This document shows positions 1 to 9,695 of a stretch of 58,624 nt of DNA, piece by piece. This DNA comes from Rhodopirellula sp. GTDB taxonomy: Bacteria > Planctomycetota > Planctomycetia > Pirellulales > Pirellulaceae. Both the position numbers and the translations under genes were made by a program. The stretch is from the NCBI GenBank assembly GCA_024644085.1, contig JAHELS010000012.1:1-58624 (forward strand), written 5' to 3'. Position 1 is the stretch's first letter. Each line of letters begins with the position of its first letter. Under the pieces are notes generated by a model that ran no database searches, was not told the DNA's origin, and was given only the letters and a program-made list of their open reading frames with translations.

Positions 1-1
1 G

Positions 2-166
2 CCGGAACGCGAGATCGTCGGCATTCTACGCGATGCAGCGGCAACCCACGAAAACGCGGACGTCGCTGAACCGGAACGGCATTTGAACGCGGCAGCTCTG
101 ATCAACGAGATCCTCGAAGGAAGAAACGTCTTCACTGCGACAAACTCAGTTCGTTCCAGATCGTAA
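2..166 (+). CDS. 3' end of an upstream reading frame, possibly the N-terminal part of the Tex-like gene
   Basis: This frame is open from the window edge and stops at TAA 164-166, giving about 54 residues with no recognisable domain. The stop overlaps the ATG at 166 (TAATG), an arrangement typical of translational coupling. The next protein is a Tex-like protein that lacks the usual long N-terminal half, so this fragment may be that half, either as a separate coupled gene or as one gene broken by a frameshift. The +1 frame is open back to base 70, and its residues just before the ATG read smoothly into the next protein, which keeps the frameshift reading open. Confidence 0.45.
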   Translation, partial: PEREIVGILRDAAATHENADVAEPERHLNAAALINEILEGRNVFTATNSVRSRS

Positions 167-3021
167 TGCTGGGGCGCGCCCTGCGCAGCCAGGTCGCCGA
201 ATGCTCGTTCGAGTACGACGCGACGAAGTTGGTGGCCGAATTACAACGTACCGCGGGCGGTATCAACCGGCACCTTGATCAACAGCTACGTGACGTCGTG
301 CTCGCCCACGAAGCCGACATCCGCGAAGCGGCCGAGGCGGCGTGGTGGGACGATCTGCATGAACGAGCTTCGTCGCGGTTGGTGACGGTCACGGCGGATC
401 ATTTGCGGCGCCACGTCAACCGTGGTGGTGTCGAGGCACGTGTGGTGATGGCGATCGACGCCGTCGGTCCACGCACAGTCGCAACGTCCATCGTGTCGAG
501 CGACGGCCGGCTCTTGCATCGCGAAGATCTTGCATGCCAGTTGTCCGCGGCGCAGCGATCCCAGACCGTGACGCGAATGGGTGAGTTGATTCACACCCAT
601 CACGTCGACCTGATCATCATCAGCAATGGTCCAGCCCGGCGCGCAACGCTGGTGGCGCTCAATGATCTGATTTCCCAGTCACCCGATAAGTCCATCCGAT
701 GGACAATAGCCGATCGCAGCGGCGCCGACGCCTATGCCGGAAGCCCCATTGCGAATGACGAAATGCGTGCCACGCCACGGCGTTTTCGCGCCGCGGCCTG
801 GCTGGCGTTTTCGGTGCTCCAGCCGGCTCAAGCCTTTGCGAAAGTCGATCCGCTCAAGCTGCGGCTCAGTTCGTTCCAACGAGAGCTGGCCGACGATGCC
901 TTGCTGGAATCACTCGACAACGTTTTGGTCAGCGGCGCTTCCCGCGGTGGAGTCGACGTGAATTCAGCCCCCGTCTCGTGGCTGGCCAGGTTGCCGGGCG
1001 TCGATGCTGGCGTCGCCAAGGCGATCGATCTCGCGCGGCGCGACGCGCTGTTTCCTTCGCGGCTGAGCGTCAGCGAGCTTGACGAGTGGGATGATGTGGT
1101 ACACAGCCGCCAGGCACTTCCCTTCCTGAGAGTGTTCGGGAGTGATGAAGTCCTCGATGGCACGCTGATTCATCCCGAGGACTACGCGCTAGCCCGGAAA
1201 CTTGCCTCGGCATTGGAAATCGAACTTCCGCCCGATTCGCCGCCCGGTTACGTCGCCCCCGACTATTCCGTCGAGCAGCAGCCGGCCGAGCCCGCGAAGT
1301 TGGTCGAAGCCACCGCCGAGCCCCAGGTCGCCAAGGTCGAAGATTTCACTGCCGCAGGACAGCATTCCGAAGAATTCACTCTGGACTCGACCAAGAGCCC
1401 GGATTCAACCAGCGATGTGAAACCAGAACCCGAAGCAACGGAACCCGAAGCCGGTTCATCCGACGTCGACCCGGCCGATGCTGCTGTCGTCACGACCCCC
1501 GATGTGGCACAAGCCGACAGCGATGTGGCACAAGCCGACAGCGATGTGGCACAAGCCGACAGCGATGTGGCACAAGCCGACAGCGATGTGGCACAAGCCG
1601 GCAGCGATGAGGCACAAGCCGGCAGCGATGAGGCACAAGCCGGCAGCGATGAGGCACAGGCCGGCAGCGGTGAGATCGTGTCCGGCCAGGAAGCCACTTC
1701 AAGCGATTCGTCCGATTCCGATGACGCTCAACAGCCTGAGTCGGCTACCGATTCCGGCGACGTCCCAGCCGAGACGGTCTCCGATCAATCGACGGCCGAA
1801 GCGCAGCTCGACGCCACCGTGCCAGGGTCCGATCCGCAAGCGTCAGTCACGCCGATCGATCACAATGTTCCCGAACCGATCAAACGGCCCAAGCCCGAAA
1901 AGGCGAAAGTCGAAAAGTGCATCAAGGAATGGCAGATTGGGTCCCGACGGGCCCACCAGCTCGTCAGCTGGTTGTGCGAGCCTTTTGGTGACAGCGACTC
2001 GACCGAAAACCCGCCCGCCGTGTTAACCAGAATCCCGTCGATCAAGAATCTGAAACCGGGCGAACAAGTGGTCGGGGTTGTCGTTGGTGTCATGCCCTTC
2101 GGCGTGTTCGTCGAACTGGCCCCCGATTGCAGCGGATTGATTCACGTCAGCCGCGTGACGGATTCTTACGTCGATGATCTTCACGAAGCGATTCAGGTCG
2201 GGGATGTGATCACCGCCTGGGTCACGGGAATCGACGACAAGCGCCGACGGGTCGCGCTGAGCGCAATTTCTCCCGAGCGTGAGGCCGAGCTCGAGGAAGC
2301 TCGCCGGCAACGCGACAGCCATTCGCACCGCGGCGGACCGCGGCAGCGCGGCGGAGATCGGGGTTCGGCGCGCGGTGGCCGAGGCTCGGGCCAATCTGGA
2401 CAGCGAGCCGGGAGCGGAACATCGACCGGCCAACGCTCGGGTGGTGGTGACCGCAGCCGAGGCGGCGACCAGTCACGCGGCGGAGGTCAGGCGCGTGGCG
2501 GAGGTCAATCGCGCGGCGGTGGCCAGTCGCGAGGCGGCGGCCGACGAGACAGCTCGCGCGGGGGCGGTCGATCACGGGGTCCGGGCGGCGCTCGTTCGCG
2601 AGACAAGAAACCCGAGTCCTACCGGGTAGTCGGCAAAGAGGAAGCGAAACCGATCAGCGATGCGATGCAAAAAGGCGAGGAACCGCTTCGTTCCTTCGGC
2701 GACCTGATGCAGTTTTTCGACAAGGGAAAAGAAGGTAAAGAAACGGAGCAAAAAGCCCAGGACACGCCTTCCTCGAAACCCGCGACCGATGCGGCTGCGC
2801 CGGATGACAACGCCAAACCACCGACTGCGGATGAAGGCATGACAAGCGTTAGCCCGGATCCTGCTCCGGAAAGCGACGCCGCACCCGTACAGATGAATTC
2901 GAGCGATCCGGGTGATGAGAAAAGCGACGCCGACAAGAAACCAGCCGGCTCCGGCGATGACGACACAACACCTCAGTCGCCGCCCAACGAATCCTCTCCC
3001 GCAGACGCTCCGACCTCATGA
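166..3021 (+). CDS. Tex-like protein with S1 domain, low-complexity repeat and RGG tail
   Basis: Tex-family proteins bind nucleic acid through a YqgF-like domain, helix-hairpin-helix units and a C-terminal S1 domain. Here residues about 90-185 resemble the YqgF-like domain, about 240-335 the HhH region (VDVNSAP followed by LPGVDAGVAKAI and IHPEDYALA), and 626-706 a clear S1 fold (VGVMPFGVFVEL, GLIHVSR). Between HhH and S1 lies an acidic insert of roughly 230 residues containing eight 7-residue repeats at 446-501. Residues about 720-812 are rich in Arg-Gly-Gly, and the last 140 are acidic and probably disordered. The usual Tex N-terminal half of some 300 residues is absent from this frame. The divergent YqgF part makes catalysis doubtful. 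The next gene starts within its stop codon (ATGA). Confidence 0.75.
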   Translation: MLGRALRSQVAECSFEYDATKLVAELQRTAGGINRHLDQQLRDVVLAHEADIREAAEAAWWDDLHERASSRLVTVTADHLRRHVNRGGVEARVVMAIDAVGPRTVATSIVSSDGRLLHREDLACQLSAAQRSQTVTRMGELIHTHHVDLIIISNGPARRATLVALNDLISQSPDKSIRWTIADRSGADAYAGSPIANDEMRATPRRFRAAAWLAFSVLQPAQAFAKVDPLKLRLSSFQRELADDALLESLDNVLVSGASRGGVDVNSAPVSWLARLPGVDAGVAKAIDLARRDALFPSRLSVSELDEWDDVVHSRQALPFLRVFGSDEVLDGTLIHPEDYALARKLASALEIELPPDSPPGYVAPDYSVEQQPAEPAKLVEATAEPQVAKVEDFTAAGQHSEEFTLDSTKSPDSTSDVKPEPEATEPEAGSSDVDPADAAVVTTPDVAQADSDVAQADSDVAQADSDVAQADSDVAQAGSDEAQAGSDEAQAGSDEAQAGSGEIVSGQEATSSDSSDSDDAQQPESATDSGDVPAETVSDQSTAEAQLDATVPGSDPQASVTPIDHNVPEPIKRPKPEKAKVEKCIKEWQIGSRRAHQLVSWLCEPFGDSDSTENPPAVLTRIPSIKNLKPGEQVVGVVVGVMPFGVFVELAPDCSGLIHVSRVTDSYVDDLHEAIQVGDVITAWVTGIDDKRRRVALSAISPEREAELEEARRQRDSHSHRGGPRQRGGDRGSARGGRGSGQSGQRAGSGTSTGQRSGGGDRSRGGDQSRGGGQARGGGQSRGGGQSRGGGRRDSSRGGGRSRGPGGARSRDKKPESYRVVGKEEAKPISDAMQKGEEPLRSFGDLMQFFDKGKEGKETEQKAQDTPSSKPATDAAAPDDNAKPPTADEGMTSVSPDPAPESDAAPVQMNSSDPGDEKSDADKKPAGSGDDDTTPQSPPNESSPADAPTS
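1501..1668 (+). repeat. Eight in-frame 21-bp tandem repeats
   Basis: Eight head-to-tail 21-bp units encode DVAQADS four times, DVAQAGS once and DEAQAGS three times. The first four units are identical at DNA level and the change to Gly and Glu accumulates toward the 3' end, which suggests recent expansion by slippage. The array sits in the acidic linker of the Tex-like protein and keeps frame. Confidence 0.95.
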
Positions 3022-3509
3022 GTGACGACTTCGAATCTCGGCTCGAATCCGCAATCTCTCGCGGCAAGAGACGTGCCGAGCAAAAGGCGTCGCAGCTTCG
3101 AAAGAAGCAACTCACTGAGGAAGAACTCCGGCGGATGCACACATCGTATCGCCTTTCCCTCTCCGAGCGAATCGAAAAGGCGGTTCACCGCGTCGCCGAC
3201 CACTTTCCCGGATTTCAACAGGAATCGCTTTTCGGCGAAGTTGGTTGGGGCTCAGCGTGCTACCGCGACGATCTGCGAATGGACGCCGGCCGTCGCAACA
3301 ATCAATACAGCCGACTCGAAATGGTGATTCGGCCTTACAGCGATCTCGGCGTGCTGGATCTGAAAGGGAAGGGCACCGTCATGAATCGCGAACTGTTCAA
3401 CCGCAGCTACTACGTTCCGATTCCGGACGTCGATATCGAAGAGTTTTCGCAATTGATCGATGCGTGGGCGATCGAATACGCCGAGATGTACGCGGCGAAA
3501 AGCCGCTAG
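3018..3509 (+). CDS. Small conserved-type protein coupled to the Tex-like gene
   Basis: This encodes 163 residues, starting at an ATG that overlaps the upstream stop (ATGA), so it is probably translated from the same transcript. The first 50 residues are charged and helical (RGKRRAEQKASQLRKKQ), followed by a more globular part with FPGFQQESLFGEVGWGSACY and a run of aromatic and acidic residues. There is no signal peptide or membrane segment. I do not recognise a named domain. The link to the Tex-like gene suggests a cytoplasmic role in RNA or transcription, but that rests on position only. Confidence 0.8.
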   Translation: MSDDFESRLESAISRGKRRAEQKASQLRKKQLTEEELRRMHTSYRLSLSERIEKAVHRVADHFPGFQQESLFGEVGWGSACYRDDLRMDAGRRNNQYSRLEMVIRPYSDLGVLDLKGKGTVMNRELFNRSYYVPIPDVDIEEFSQLIDAWAIEYAEMYAAKSR

Positions 3510-3524
3510 GCAAAACAATGCGAT

Positions 3525-5033
3525 TCAGCCGGGAATCGTAAAACGGAAGATCGATCCGCCCTCGGGCTTGGACTCGAGCCAGATTCGTCCGTCATGCGCC
3601 TGGATGATCCGGGCGCACGTGGCCAGCCCGAAACCGGTTCCCTCGAAATCCGAATCGCTTACGGCGCGCACACCGGGATCAAAGATTCGCTTGGAATGCT
3701 TGCTTGCGACACCGATCCCATTGTCATCCACCGAAACCGTCGTTCCCGACGATGACGAAGTGGACGTGACGGTGACGATCGATCGATCGTCGTCGACGTA
3801 CTTCAGACCGTTCTCAATCAAATTCTGAAGCACAATCGTCAACAAAGCCTGGTCGCCCCGGATGTCCAACAAAGGGGCATCAACGACGACGCGCGACTGA
3901 TCTTCCACCGGCAACAAGGCGACGACCGTTTCCAACAACTCATTCAAGGATACTTCTTCCCGGATCCGCGATGGTGCCCCCAACCGGGTGAACCGCAACA
4001 GGCTTTCGAGCAAATTCGACATGTGCGACGCAGCCCCCATCACCCGCTCGAGATCCGCAACTTCTCTTTCGGTCAAACGATCCGCTGCTTCGTCCCGAAT
4101 GAGTTTGCTGAAAGCGAAAATATGCCGAAGGGGTGCTTTCAGGTCGTGGGATGCTGAACGCATGAAGGCTTCAAGCCCCTCGCGTGCATTGGCTAACTCG
4201 ATCGCATCGCGACGTCGTTTCTCGTCGAGTGATTGAACCTCGGCAAACGCCCTGGTTGCTGTTGATACCAATGCCGCCACTAACAAGCCGTACACCGACA
4301 ACTGAATCAACTGGGCTAATCCGAAGAACGCGTCGGTGGGCGACCGGGAAAGGAATATCAACGAAACTTCGCCGAAACACGCCAACAACACGCCAACCGA
4401 AAGCAGCCTCTCGAATCGATCCCGCTGCCACTCTCCCTTGTGTAGGTAGCCGAACAGCGTCAACGCAAAGAAGGTCGCCGGCAGCATCTCCAGCGGCCGA
4501 GTGACGAGGAAACCAGGCGTATCGATCCGCGGCAACGGCATCAGCACCAGCCCGATCGCGACGAGCGTGATCACAGCAATTGCGCACGCGCCGATCGTAC
4601 CAGAGGAAACTCGGCCCAGTGCCTCGGTGTGACGCGTCACCAGCCAACTCCCGTAGAGAAACAACGAAAGCCAGAATCGTGACGCAAAACCAGTCCAGTC
4701 CATGAACGTCACTGCGTCGAGAGAACCTCTCGAATCGAACCCGGACACTGCGACCAACGCGTACACCGCGTGCAGCAGCCCGGCTCCGAGCAAACCGAGG
4801 CCGATTAGCAGAGTGGCCCTGTCATCAGCGGAAAAGTGACGGGCCAGCGCGAGTGCGGCCGCAGCCATCGCAGCGGTCGACGCAGCCGCAGCGATCGCGG
4901 TATCGAACAGCAAAGTTGTTTGCCATGGGACAAGCGACACCGCAGCAAACGCAAACACGGAACTCGCAGCCACGAGCATGAAAACACGCCAGCTTGCTGC
5001 TGCTTGGCTCTTGGTTGAGTTGAACTGATCCAT
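3525..5033 (-). CDS. Membrane sensor histidine kinase
   Basis: The N-terminal 260 residues hold about eight hydrophobic segments in the manner of MASE-type membrane sensors, with LLGAGLLHAVYALV in one of them. A HisKA domain follows with phosphoacceptor His near residue 295 (SASHDLKAPLRH), then a HATPase domain with N box (NLIENGLKYV) and G boxes (DDNGIGV, GTGFGLA). The H-box, in which Lys follows DL, resembles bacteriophytochrome-like kinases. No response regulator lies nearby, so this is an orphan kinase. An in-frame TTG at 5042 with GGAT upstream is an alternative start. The signal sensed is unknown. Confidence 0.9.
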   Translation of the reverse strand: MDQFNSTKSQAAASWRVFMLVAASSVFAFAAVSLVPWQTTLLFDTAIAAAASTAAMAAAALALARHFSADDRATLLIGLGLLGAGLLHAVYALVAVSGFDSRGSLDAVTFMDWTGFASRFWLSLFLYGSWLVTRHTEALGRVSSGTIGACAIAVITLVAIGLVLMPLPRIDTPGFLVTRPLEMLPATFFALTLFGYLHKGEWQRDRFERLLSVGVLLACFGEVSLIFLSRSPTDAFFGLAQLIQLSVYGLLVAALVSTATRAFAEVQSLDEKRRRDAIELANAREGLEAFMRSASHDLKAPLRHIFAFSKLIRDEAADRLTEREVADLERVMGAASHMSNLLESLLRFTRLGAPSRIREEVSLNELLETVVALLPVEDQSRVVVDAPLLDIRGDQALLTIVLQNLIENGLKYVDDDRSIVTVTSTSSSSGTTVSVDDNGIGVASKHSKRIFDPGVRAVSDSDFEGTGFGLATCARIIQAHDGRIWLESKPEGGSIFRFTIPG

Positions 5034-5102
5034 CGAGGCCAATCATCCGTGAAAGCCAGCCCCCCTCTCGCGGCCAGCGTGAACGCGAAACCGAGAACGG
5101 AA

Positions 5103-6053
5103 TCAACCGCCTTTCTTGTTGGCCCGCCGGGCAAGCCGTTTCGCAACGCGCTCGAGCAATTCCTTGCTCTTTTGAATCCCTTGAATCTCACCGAGATCGT
5201 GGCCTTCGTATTCGATTCCGACGTAGCCGTGGTAACCGTGTTTCTCGACAACGATTTGCATCATCCGGTGATAGTCGGTGTGAATTTCATTCCCTTTGTC
5301 GTCGAAGTCGTGCGTCTTCGCGCTGACCGCTTTCGCATACGGCATCAATTCGTCAACTCCCTTGTAGCGGTCGTACTCTTCGGGGTTCTCGCCGCGGCTA
5401 ATATGAAAGTTTCCGAAATCGGGTAGCGTTCCACAATTGTTCATCCCAACCATCTGGATCACGCTGGCAAGCCACGCACCGTTGCTGCTGAGTCCGCCGT
5501 GGTTTTCGACAATCACGTTCAAACCATGGGGCTTGGCATATTCACTGAGGCGGGCCAGGCCGTCGGCAGCCAGCTTTTGCTGTTCTTCGTAGCTCCCGCT
5601 GCTGCCGGCATTGACTCGAATCGAGTGGCACCCGAGAAACTTCGCCGCGTCGACCCAACGGTGGTGGTTTTCCACGGACTTGGTCCGCTCCGCATCGTCG
5701 GGAGCCCCAAGTTGACCTTCACCGTCAACCATGATTAACAAACTCTTTACCCCTTCGTCGTTGCATCGCTGCTTCAACTCAGAGAGGTATTTCTCGTCCT
5801 TCGCCTTGTCCTTGAAGAACTGGTTCACATACTCGACCGCGTCAATGTCGAATTCGCGTTTCGCAATGCGCGGAAAATCAAGATTCGTCACATTCTTGGA
5901 TGCGTCTCGAAGCAAGCGATGCAAAGACCACTGTGCCAATGAAATCTTGAATGGTGCGTCACTCGTCTCTTCCTCAGCGAGCAACTCGCGGCCAAACATG
6001 GTTGATGCGACTGCGGTAGCGGTTGCGGTGTGCAAGAACTGTCGACGATACAT
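5103..6053 (-). CDS. Tat-exported xylose-isomerase-like TIM barrel (hydroxypyruvate isomerase-like)
   Basis: The protein starts [17 protein letters not shown], a Tat-type leader without an ideal twin-Arg core (RRQFL), so I prefer the ATG at 6053 over the one at 6119. The mature part is an AP-endonuclease-2/xylose-isomerase-like TIM barrel. Probable metal ligands lie in [22 protein letters not shown] and VGIEYEGHD. Such proteins isomerise or epimerise sugars and ketoacids; the substrate cannot be read from the sequence. It lies downstream of the sulfatase fusion and symporter on the same strand, so a role in carbohydrate breakdown in the periplasm is likely. The C-terminus is very basic. Confidence 0.85.
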   Translation of the reverse strand: MYRRQFLHTATATAVASTMFGRELLAEEETSDAPFKISLAQWSLHRLLRDASKNVTNLDFPRIAKREFDIDAVEYVNQFFKDKAKDEKYLSELKQRCNDEGVKSLLIMVDGEGQLGAPDDAERTKSVENHHRWVDAAKFLGCHSIRVNAGSSGSYEEQQKLAADGLARLSEYAKPHGLNVIVENHGGLSSNGAWLASVIQMVGMNNCGTLPDFGNFHISRGENPEEYDRYKGVDELMPYAKAVSAKTHDFDDKGNEIHTDYHRMMQIVVEKHGYHGYVGIEYEGHDLGEIQGIQKSKELLERVAKRLARRANKKGG

Positions 6054-6211
6054 TTCAAAGAGATCCTTGATTGGGTGACCTGTGGTGCAAGGCGCGAGCG
6101 ATCGGCGTATTGTAACCACCCCGACCTACCAAGGTAGAGCTGCCGGCGCAAAGAATGCATTCCCTGTCGGAGCGGCTGATTGCCAATATGCCGATTTATG
6201 TTCGTCGCTCC

Positions 6212-9200
6212 TCATCGCTGCACGGGCGGCCGAGGCGGTTCCATCATCGCGTCCAATTGTCGCGCGAGCCGCTCGGATATGGCTTCGCTCGTCGCCTCAT
6301 CGATCCGGTTTTTGGTTTCACCCGGATCGGCGCGGTGGTCATACAGTTCCCGGGCAACGATGTCGCCCGAATCGTACCGGCGCCACTCGGTGTAACGATG
6401 ATCGGCCGTTCGGATGGAGTAACCCATCACCTCGGGGTCCTCGCCTTGAGCGGGATATGCCGGACGAGGATGTTGGGTCATCGCAGCCTGCTTCACCGTC
6501 GCATCGGGGTTCTCGAGGATCGGTACCAGGCTGCGCCCCTGCAGGTTTTCCGGGGCGGGGAGACCGCATAGTTCGGCAAGGGTCGGATACAGGTCCAGTA
6601 ACTCAACGAGTGATTCGCTGCTTCGCCCAGCCGACCCCTGACCGGGAACGGCGATGATCATTGGCACACGGGCATCGAGTTCGAAGTTGGAGGTCTTACA
6701 CCACAAATCGTGCTCGCCAAGGTGAAACCCGTGATCCGACCAGAATACGATGATCGTGTTATCCCGCAGTCCCAGCCGATCAAGCTCGTCAATCACCTTT
6801 CCGATTTGCGCGTCCACGTAGCTGATCGCGGCGTAGTAGCCGCGCCGCAGCGTTCGAACTTGCGGTTCGGTCAGTCCCGACTTGAACGCGCGGAGCAACT
6901 CACGACTGTCATGCAGGGCGATCGCCGGCACATTGACGGGAGGATCCGGGTTGGCTGGAAGCGAGATTTCCTCGGGCGCGTACTTGTCCCAATACTGCTT
7001 GGGCGCATTGAACGGCAAATGTGGCTTCCAGAAACCGACGCCTAGAAAAAACGACTCGTCTTTCAACTCGCGCAACGCGTCGATTGCGCGCTCGGCGATG
7101 CGACCATCGAAATAGGCCGTATCGGGCACATCACGACGTTCGACTCGCGGCATACCGGCGTCGTCCGGAGGCAGGACTCCCCTGACTTGCGGTGTGTCGT
7201 CTCCGTGTTGGGCGTAGTGCATCGTCTGTGGCACGCTCCACGAAACCGCATCTCCCTGCCAGTCGCCTTGGCGCCAATTGTGAAAAAGTTTTCCAATGCC
7301 GCGAGCGTGATAACCATTCTGCTTGAACAACTGCGGCAGCGTGACAAGGTCGGGATTGCGGTCGCGGAAGTGAGTCGGCAGATCAGTCACACCAAGCGCA
7401 TCCGGCCGCAAACCGGTCATCAGTGATGCACGCGATGGATTGCAAACGGCCTGTTGACAGTAGGCGCGTTCGAAAAGAACACCCCGAGCCGCCAAGCGAT
7501 CGATACTGGGCGACTTGACCACCGGAGAACCGTAGCAACCGAGTTCGACGCGCATGTCGTCGACGGCAATGAACAACACGTTGCTTCGTTCCTGCGAGGC
7601 GCCGGAACCCTCGGCGGGCGTCGCGATTGGTTGGTGATAGAAAAAACCATCCTCGGCTCCCACCAGCAGTTCCCGCTTACCATCTCCGTCCCAATCAACG
7701 GTCGTCGGGCTGGTCGTATGGCCGGCCAATTTCCGGTCACTCAGCGGGCCTTCGTCGACCAGCGGGACTGCGAGATTCTTCGAACGGGTCTGACGCATCA
7801 GGCTGACATTCACGGAGTTGACCAGGATGTCTTTGAGACCGTCACCATCCCAATCAACAATGCAAAGCTTGCGACGCCCACTGCGCCCGGCCTCACCATT
7901 GTTCAACCTTAACGCCGACTTTTGTTTTCCAACCTTGTTGTGCCGGTTGTCAAATTCGCCCCCCTCGAAGATGCGTTTTCCCGGGTTCAAGATCAATTCG
8001 CCGTTCCGCTTTTCGCGAGCGAACAACGCGAGGTAACCTTCGTGATCGAGCATGACCAAGTCGTTAAGTCCATCGCCATTCCAATCGGTCACGGCCGGGG
8101 TGGTACGCCACTGGGTCGCCAATTCACCGTCCTCGGGATTCCACCAATTCCAGGCCGGCTTGGGCGGATCGCCATTCCAATCGACCTTCACGCTTTCAGC
8201 GGCGGCCAGCTTCGGCGCACGAGGCGATCCGATATTACGCAGCCAGACGACCTTGCCCCAAATCGAATTTGCCAAGATGTCAAGCAGACCGTCGTGATCC
8301 CAATCCGCGACATCAATCGTTGTGTATCCCCACTTCGCTTCGGCCGGTCCCTGGATCGACCCGTTGGGGCCCGCCATGATGCGAATCGGCTTGCCGTCGG
8401 CGTGCAGTAACACCGGAGCATTCCAACGGGGCGGATTGCCGCCGTCGAGATTTTCGATCCATCCGATCTCACCCGCCGTGTTTCCGCACACCAGGTCCTC
8501 GTCGCCGTCGCCGTCCCAGTCGACGCTGACGGGTGTAACAAGTGCACCAAATTTGACCTCGTCGGCCCGCTGCTTGAAGAATACTGGCTCGGCGAACTCC
8601 GGCATGCCGTCGGTGACGTGACCGGTGTGTTCAATCAATGCTACGCGGCCGTCTTCCTGGCCGACCACCATGTCGACGTCATCGTCCCCGTCCCAATCGA
8701 TCGCCGAGACGACGATCATGCAAAGATGCATGTCGAGTGGTTTACCCTCCCGCTCGAGTTCTCGGCCCCCTGCGTAACGAGGTTCTGTCCGCGATCCGGT
8801 GTTTTGAAAGTAAGTGAATCCGTCGAGAAAGTCTCCGCACATCAAGTCGAGATCACCATCGCCGTCGAAGTCTGCAAAATTCGGGCTGGGCATCCCAAAC
8901 ACATCGACTTCCTTGCCGCCGGCAGCGAGTCGTATCGGTTCCGCATAATCAGGTTCTTGCGTCGTGCCGCGGTTTCGCAGGATGAATACCGGCCCACGCA
9001 GGGGACCCCGCATCCATTGACCCTTCTCGTTGAAAGCGTTGTCCCATCCGTAATCTCTCCAAAGTCCATGGCCGGCAAACAGGTCGAGCGCTCCGTCGCC
9101 ATCGAAATCAACAAATCCCCATTGGTTGGCCCGAATTTTTTCGCTGTCGTCGACGAGCTTCGTTTTCGGATAGAGCTTCTTTCTGGTTTCAAAGTCGCCG

Positions 9201-9601
9201 TCGAAGACGCCCGTCAATTCGAAGCCGGGCACCAGAACTCTCGGCTGCCCATCGGCGATTGAGAATGCAATGTTTCGGACGCCCGGTGCGAGCCGAACGG
9301 GCGGCTCGAATACCGGCATCTTCTCCGCGCCGGCCGCATTGGATTGCGGATCGCCCGGATTCTCAAACAGGTAGGTTCCGTTGAACGGGACGTCGCTGCA
9401 TGAAACGACCAGATCGAGATCGCCATCCTTGTCGTAGTCAATCGGAAGCGGCCAGCCCCACAGCCCGACGCCGAGATCGACCGTCAACGCCGGATGATTG
9501 TATTTCATCCTTTGCAATTCAACCTTGGCGGTGTCCTCGGCCGTTCCTCTCATGCATGTAAACAGACAAAACAGTGAGAGGAAACCGATTCGACTGGGCA
9601 T
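6212..9601 (-). CDS. Secreted FG-GAP propeller fused to a sulfatase
   Basis: The product is about 1129 residues from the ATG at 9601 (an in-frame TTG exists at 9631). A signal peptide ([15 protein letters not shown]) is followed by some 640 residues with nine Ca-binding FG-GAP/VCBS loops of type DxDxDG (for example [31 protein letters not shown]), expected to fold as a beta-propeller. From about residue 674 a full iduronate-2-sulfatase-like domain begins ([11 protein letters not shown]). The formylglycine motif is CNPSR with Cys about 720, and [13 protein letters not shown] supplies further active-site residues. The Cys-type motif needs conversion to formylglycine by a maturase not in this window. 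The propeller probably binds the sulfated glycan. Confidence 0.92.
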   Translation of the reverse strand: MPSRIGFLSLFCLFTCMRGTAEDTAKVELQRMKYNHPALTVDLGVGLWGWPLPIDYDKDGDLDLVVSCSDVPFNGTYLFENPGDPQSNAAGAEKMPVFEPPVRLAPGVRNIAFSIADGQPRVLVPGFELTGVFDGDFETRKKLYPKTKLVDDSEKIRANQWGFVDFDGDGALDLFAGHGLWRDYGWDNAFNEKGQWMRGPLRGPVFILRNRGTTQEPDYAEPIRLAAGGKEVDVFGMPSPNFADFDGDGDLDLMCGDFLDGFTYFQNTGSRTEPRYAGGRELEREGKPLDMHLCMIVVSAIDWDGDDDVDMVVGQEDGRVALIEHTGHVTDGMPEFAEPVFFKQRADEVKFGALVTPVSVDWDGDGDEDLVCGNTAGEIGWIENLDGGNPPRWNAPVLLHADGKPIRIMAGPNGSIQGPAEAKWGYTTIDVADWDHDGLLDILANSIWGKVVWLRNIGSPRAPKLAAAESVKVDWNGDPPKPAWNWWNPEDGELATQWRTTPAVTDWNGDGLNDLVMLDHEGYLALFAREKRNGELILNPGKRIFEGGEFDNRHNKVGKQKSALRLNNGEAGRSGRRKLCIVDWDGDGLKDILVNSVNVSLMRQTRSKNLAVPLVDEGPLSDRKLAGHTTSPTTVDWDGDGKRELLVGAEDGFFYHQPIATPAEGSGASQERSNVLFIAVDDMRVELGCYGSPVVKSPSIDRLAARGVLFERAYCQQAVCNPSRASLMTGLRPDALGVTDLPTHFRDRNPDLVTLPQLFKQNGYHARGIGKLFHNWRQGDWQGDAVSWSVPQTMHYAQHGDDTPQVRGVLPPDDAGMPRVERRDVPDTAYFDGRIAERAIDALRELKDESFFLGVGFWKPHLPFNAPKQYWDKYAPEEISLPANPDPPVNVPAIALHDSRELLRAFKSGLTEPQVRTLRRGYYAAISYVDAQIGKVIDELDRLGLRDNTIIVFWSDHGFHLGEHDLWCKTSNFELDARVPMIIAVPGQGSAGRSSESLVELLDLYPTLAELCGLPAPENLQGRSLVPILENPDATVKQAAMTQHPRPAYPAQGEDPEVMGYSIRTADHRYTEWRRYDSGDIVARELYDHRADPGETKNRIDEATSEAISERLARQLDAMMEPPRPPVQR

Positions 9602-9695
9602 GATTTTTTGCACCGGTGAGTGTGAAAACAAAGCGATTCAGGATACACGCTTATGATATCGGCGAGCGCGGGGGTTTTCGGAACCGCGAGAGCAA

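Noticed and set aside
1490-1702. CRISPR-like array at the repeat
   Set aside because: The repeats are directly adjacent with no spacers, and are in frame as coding repeats.
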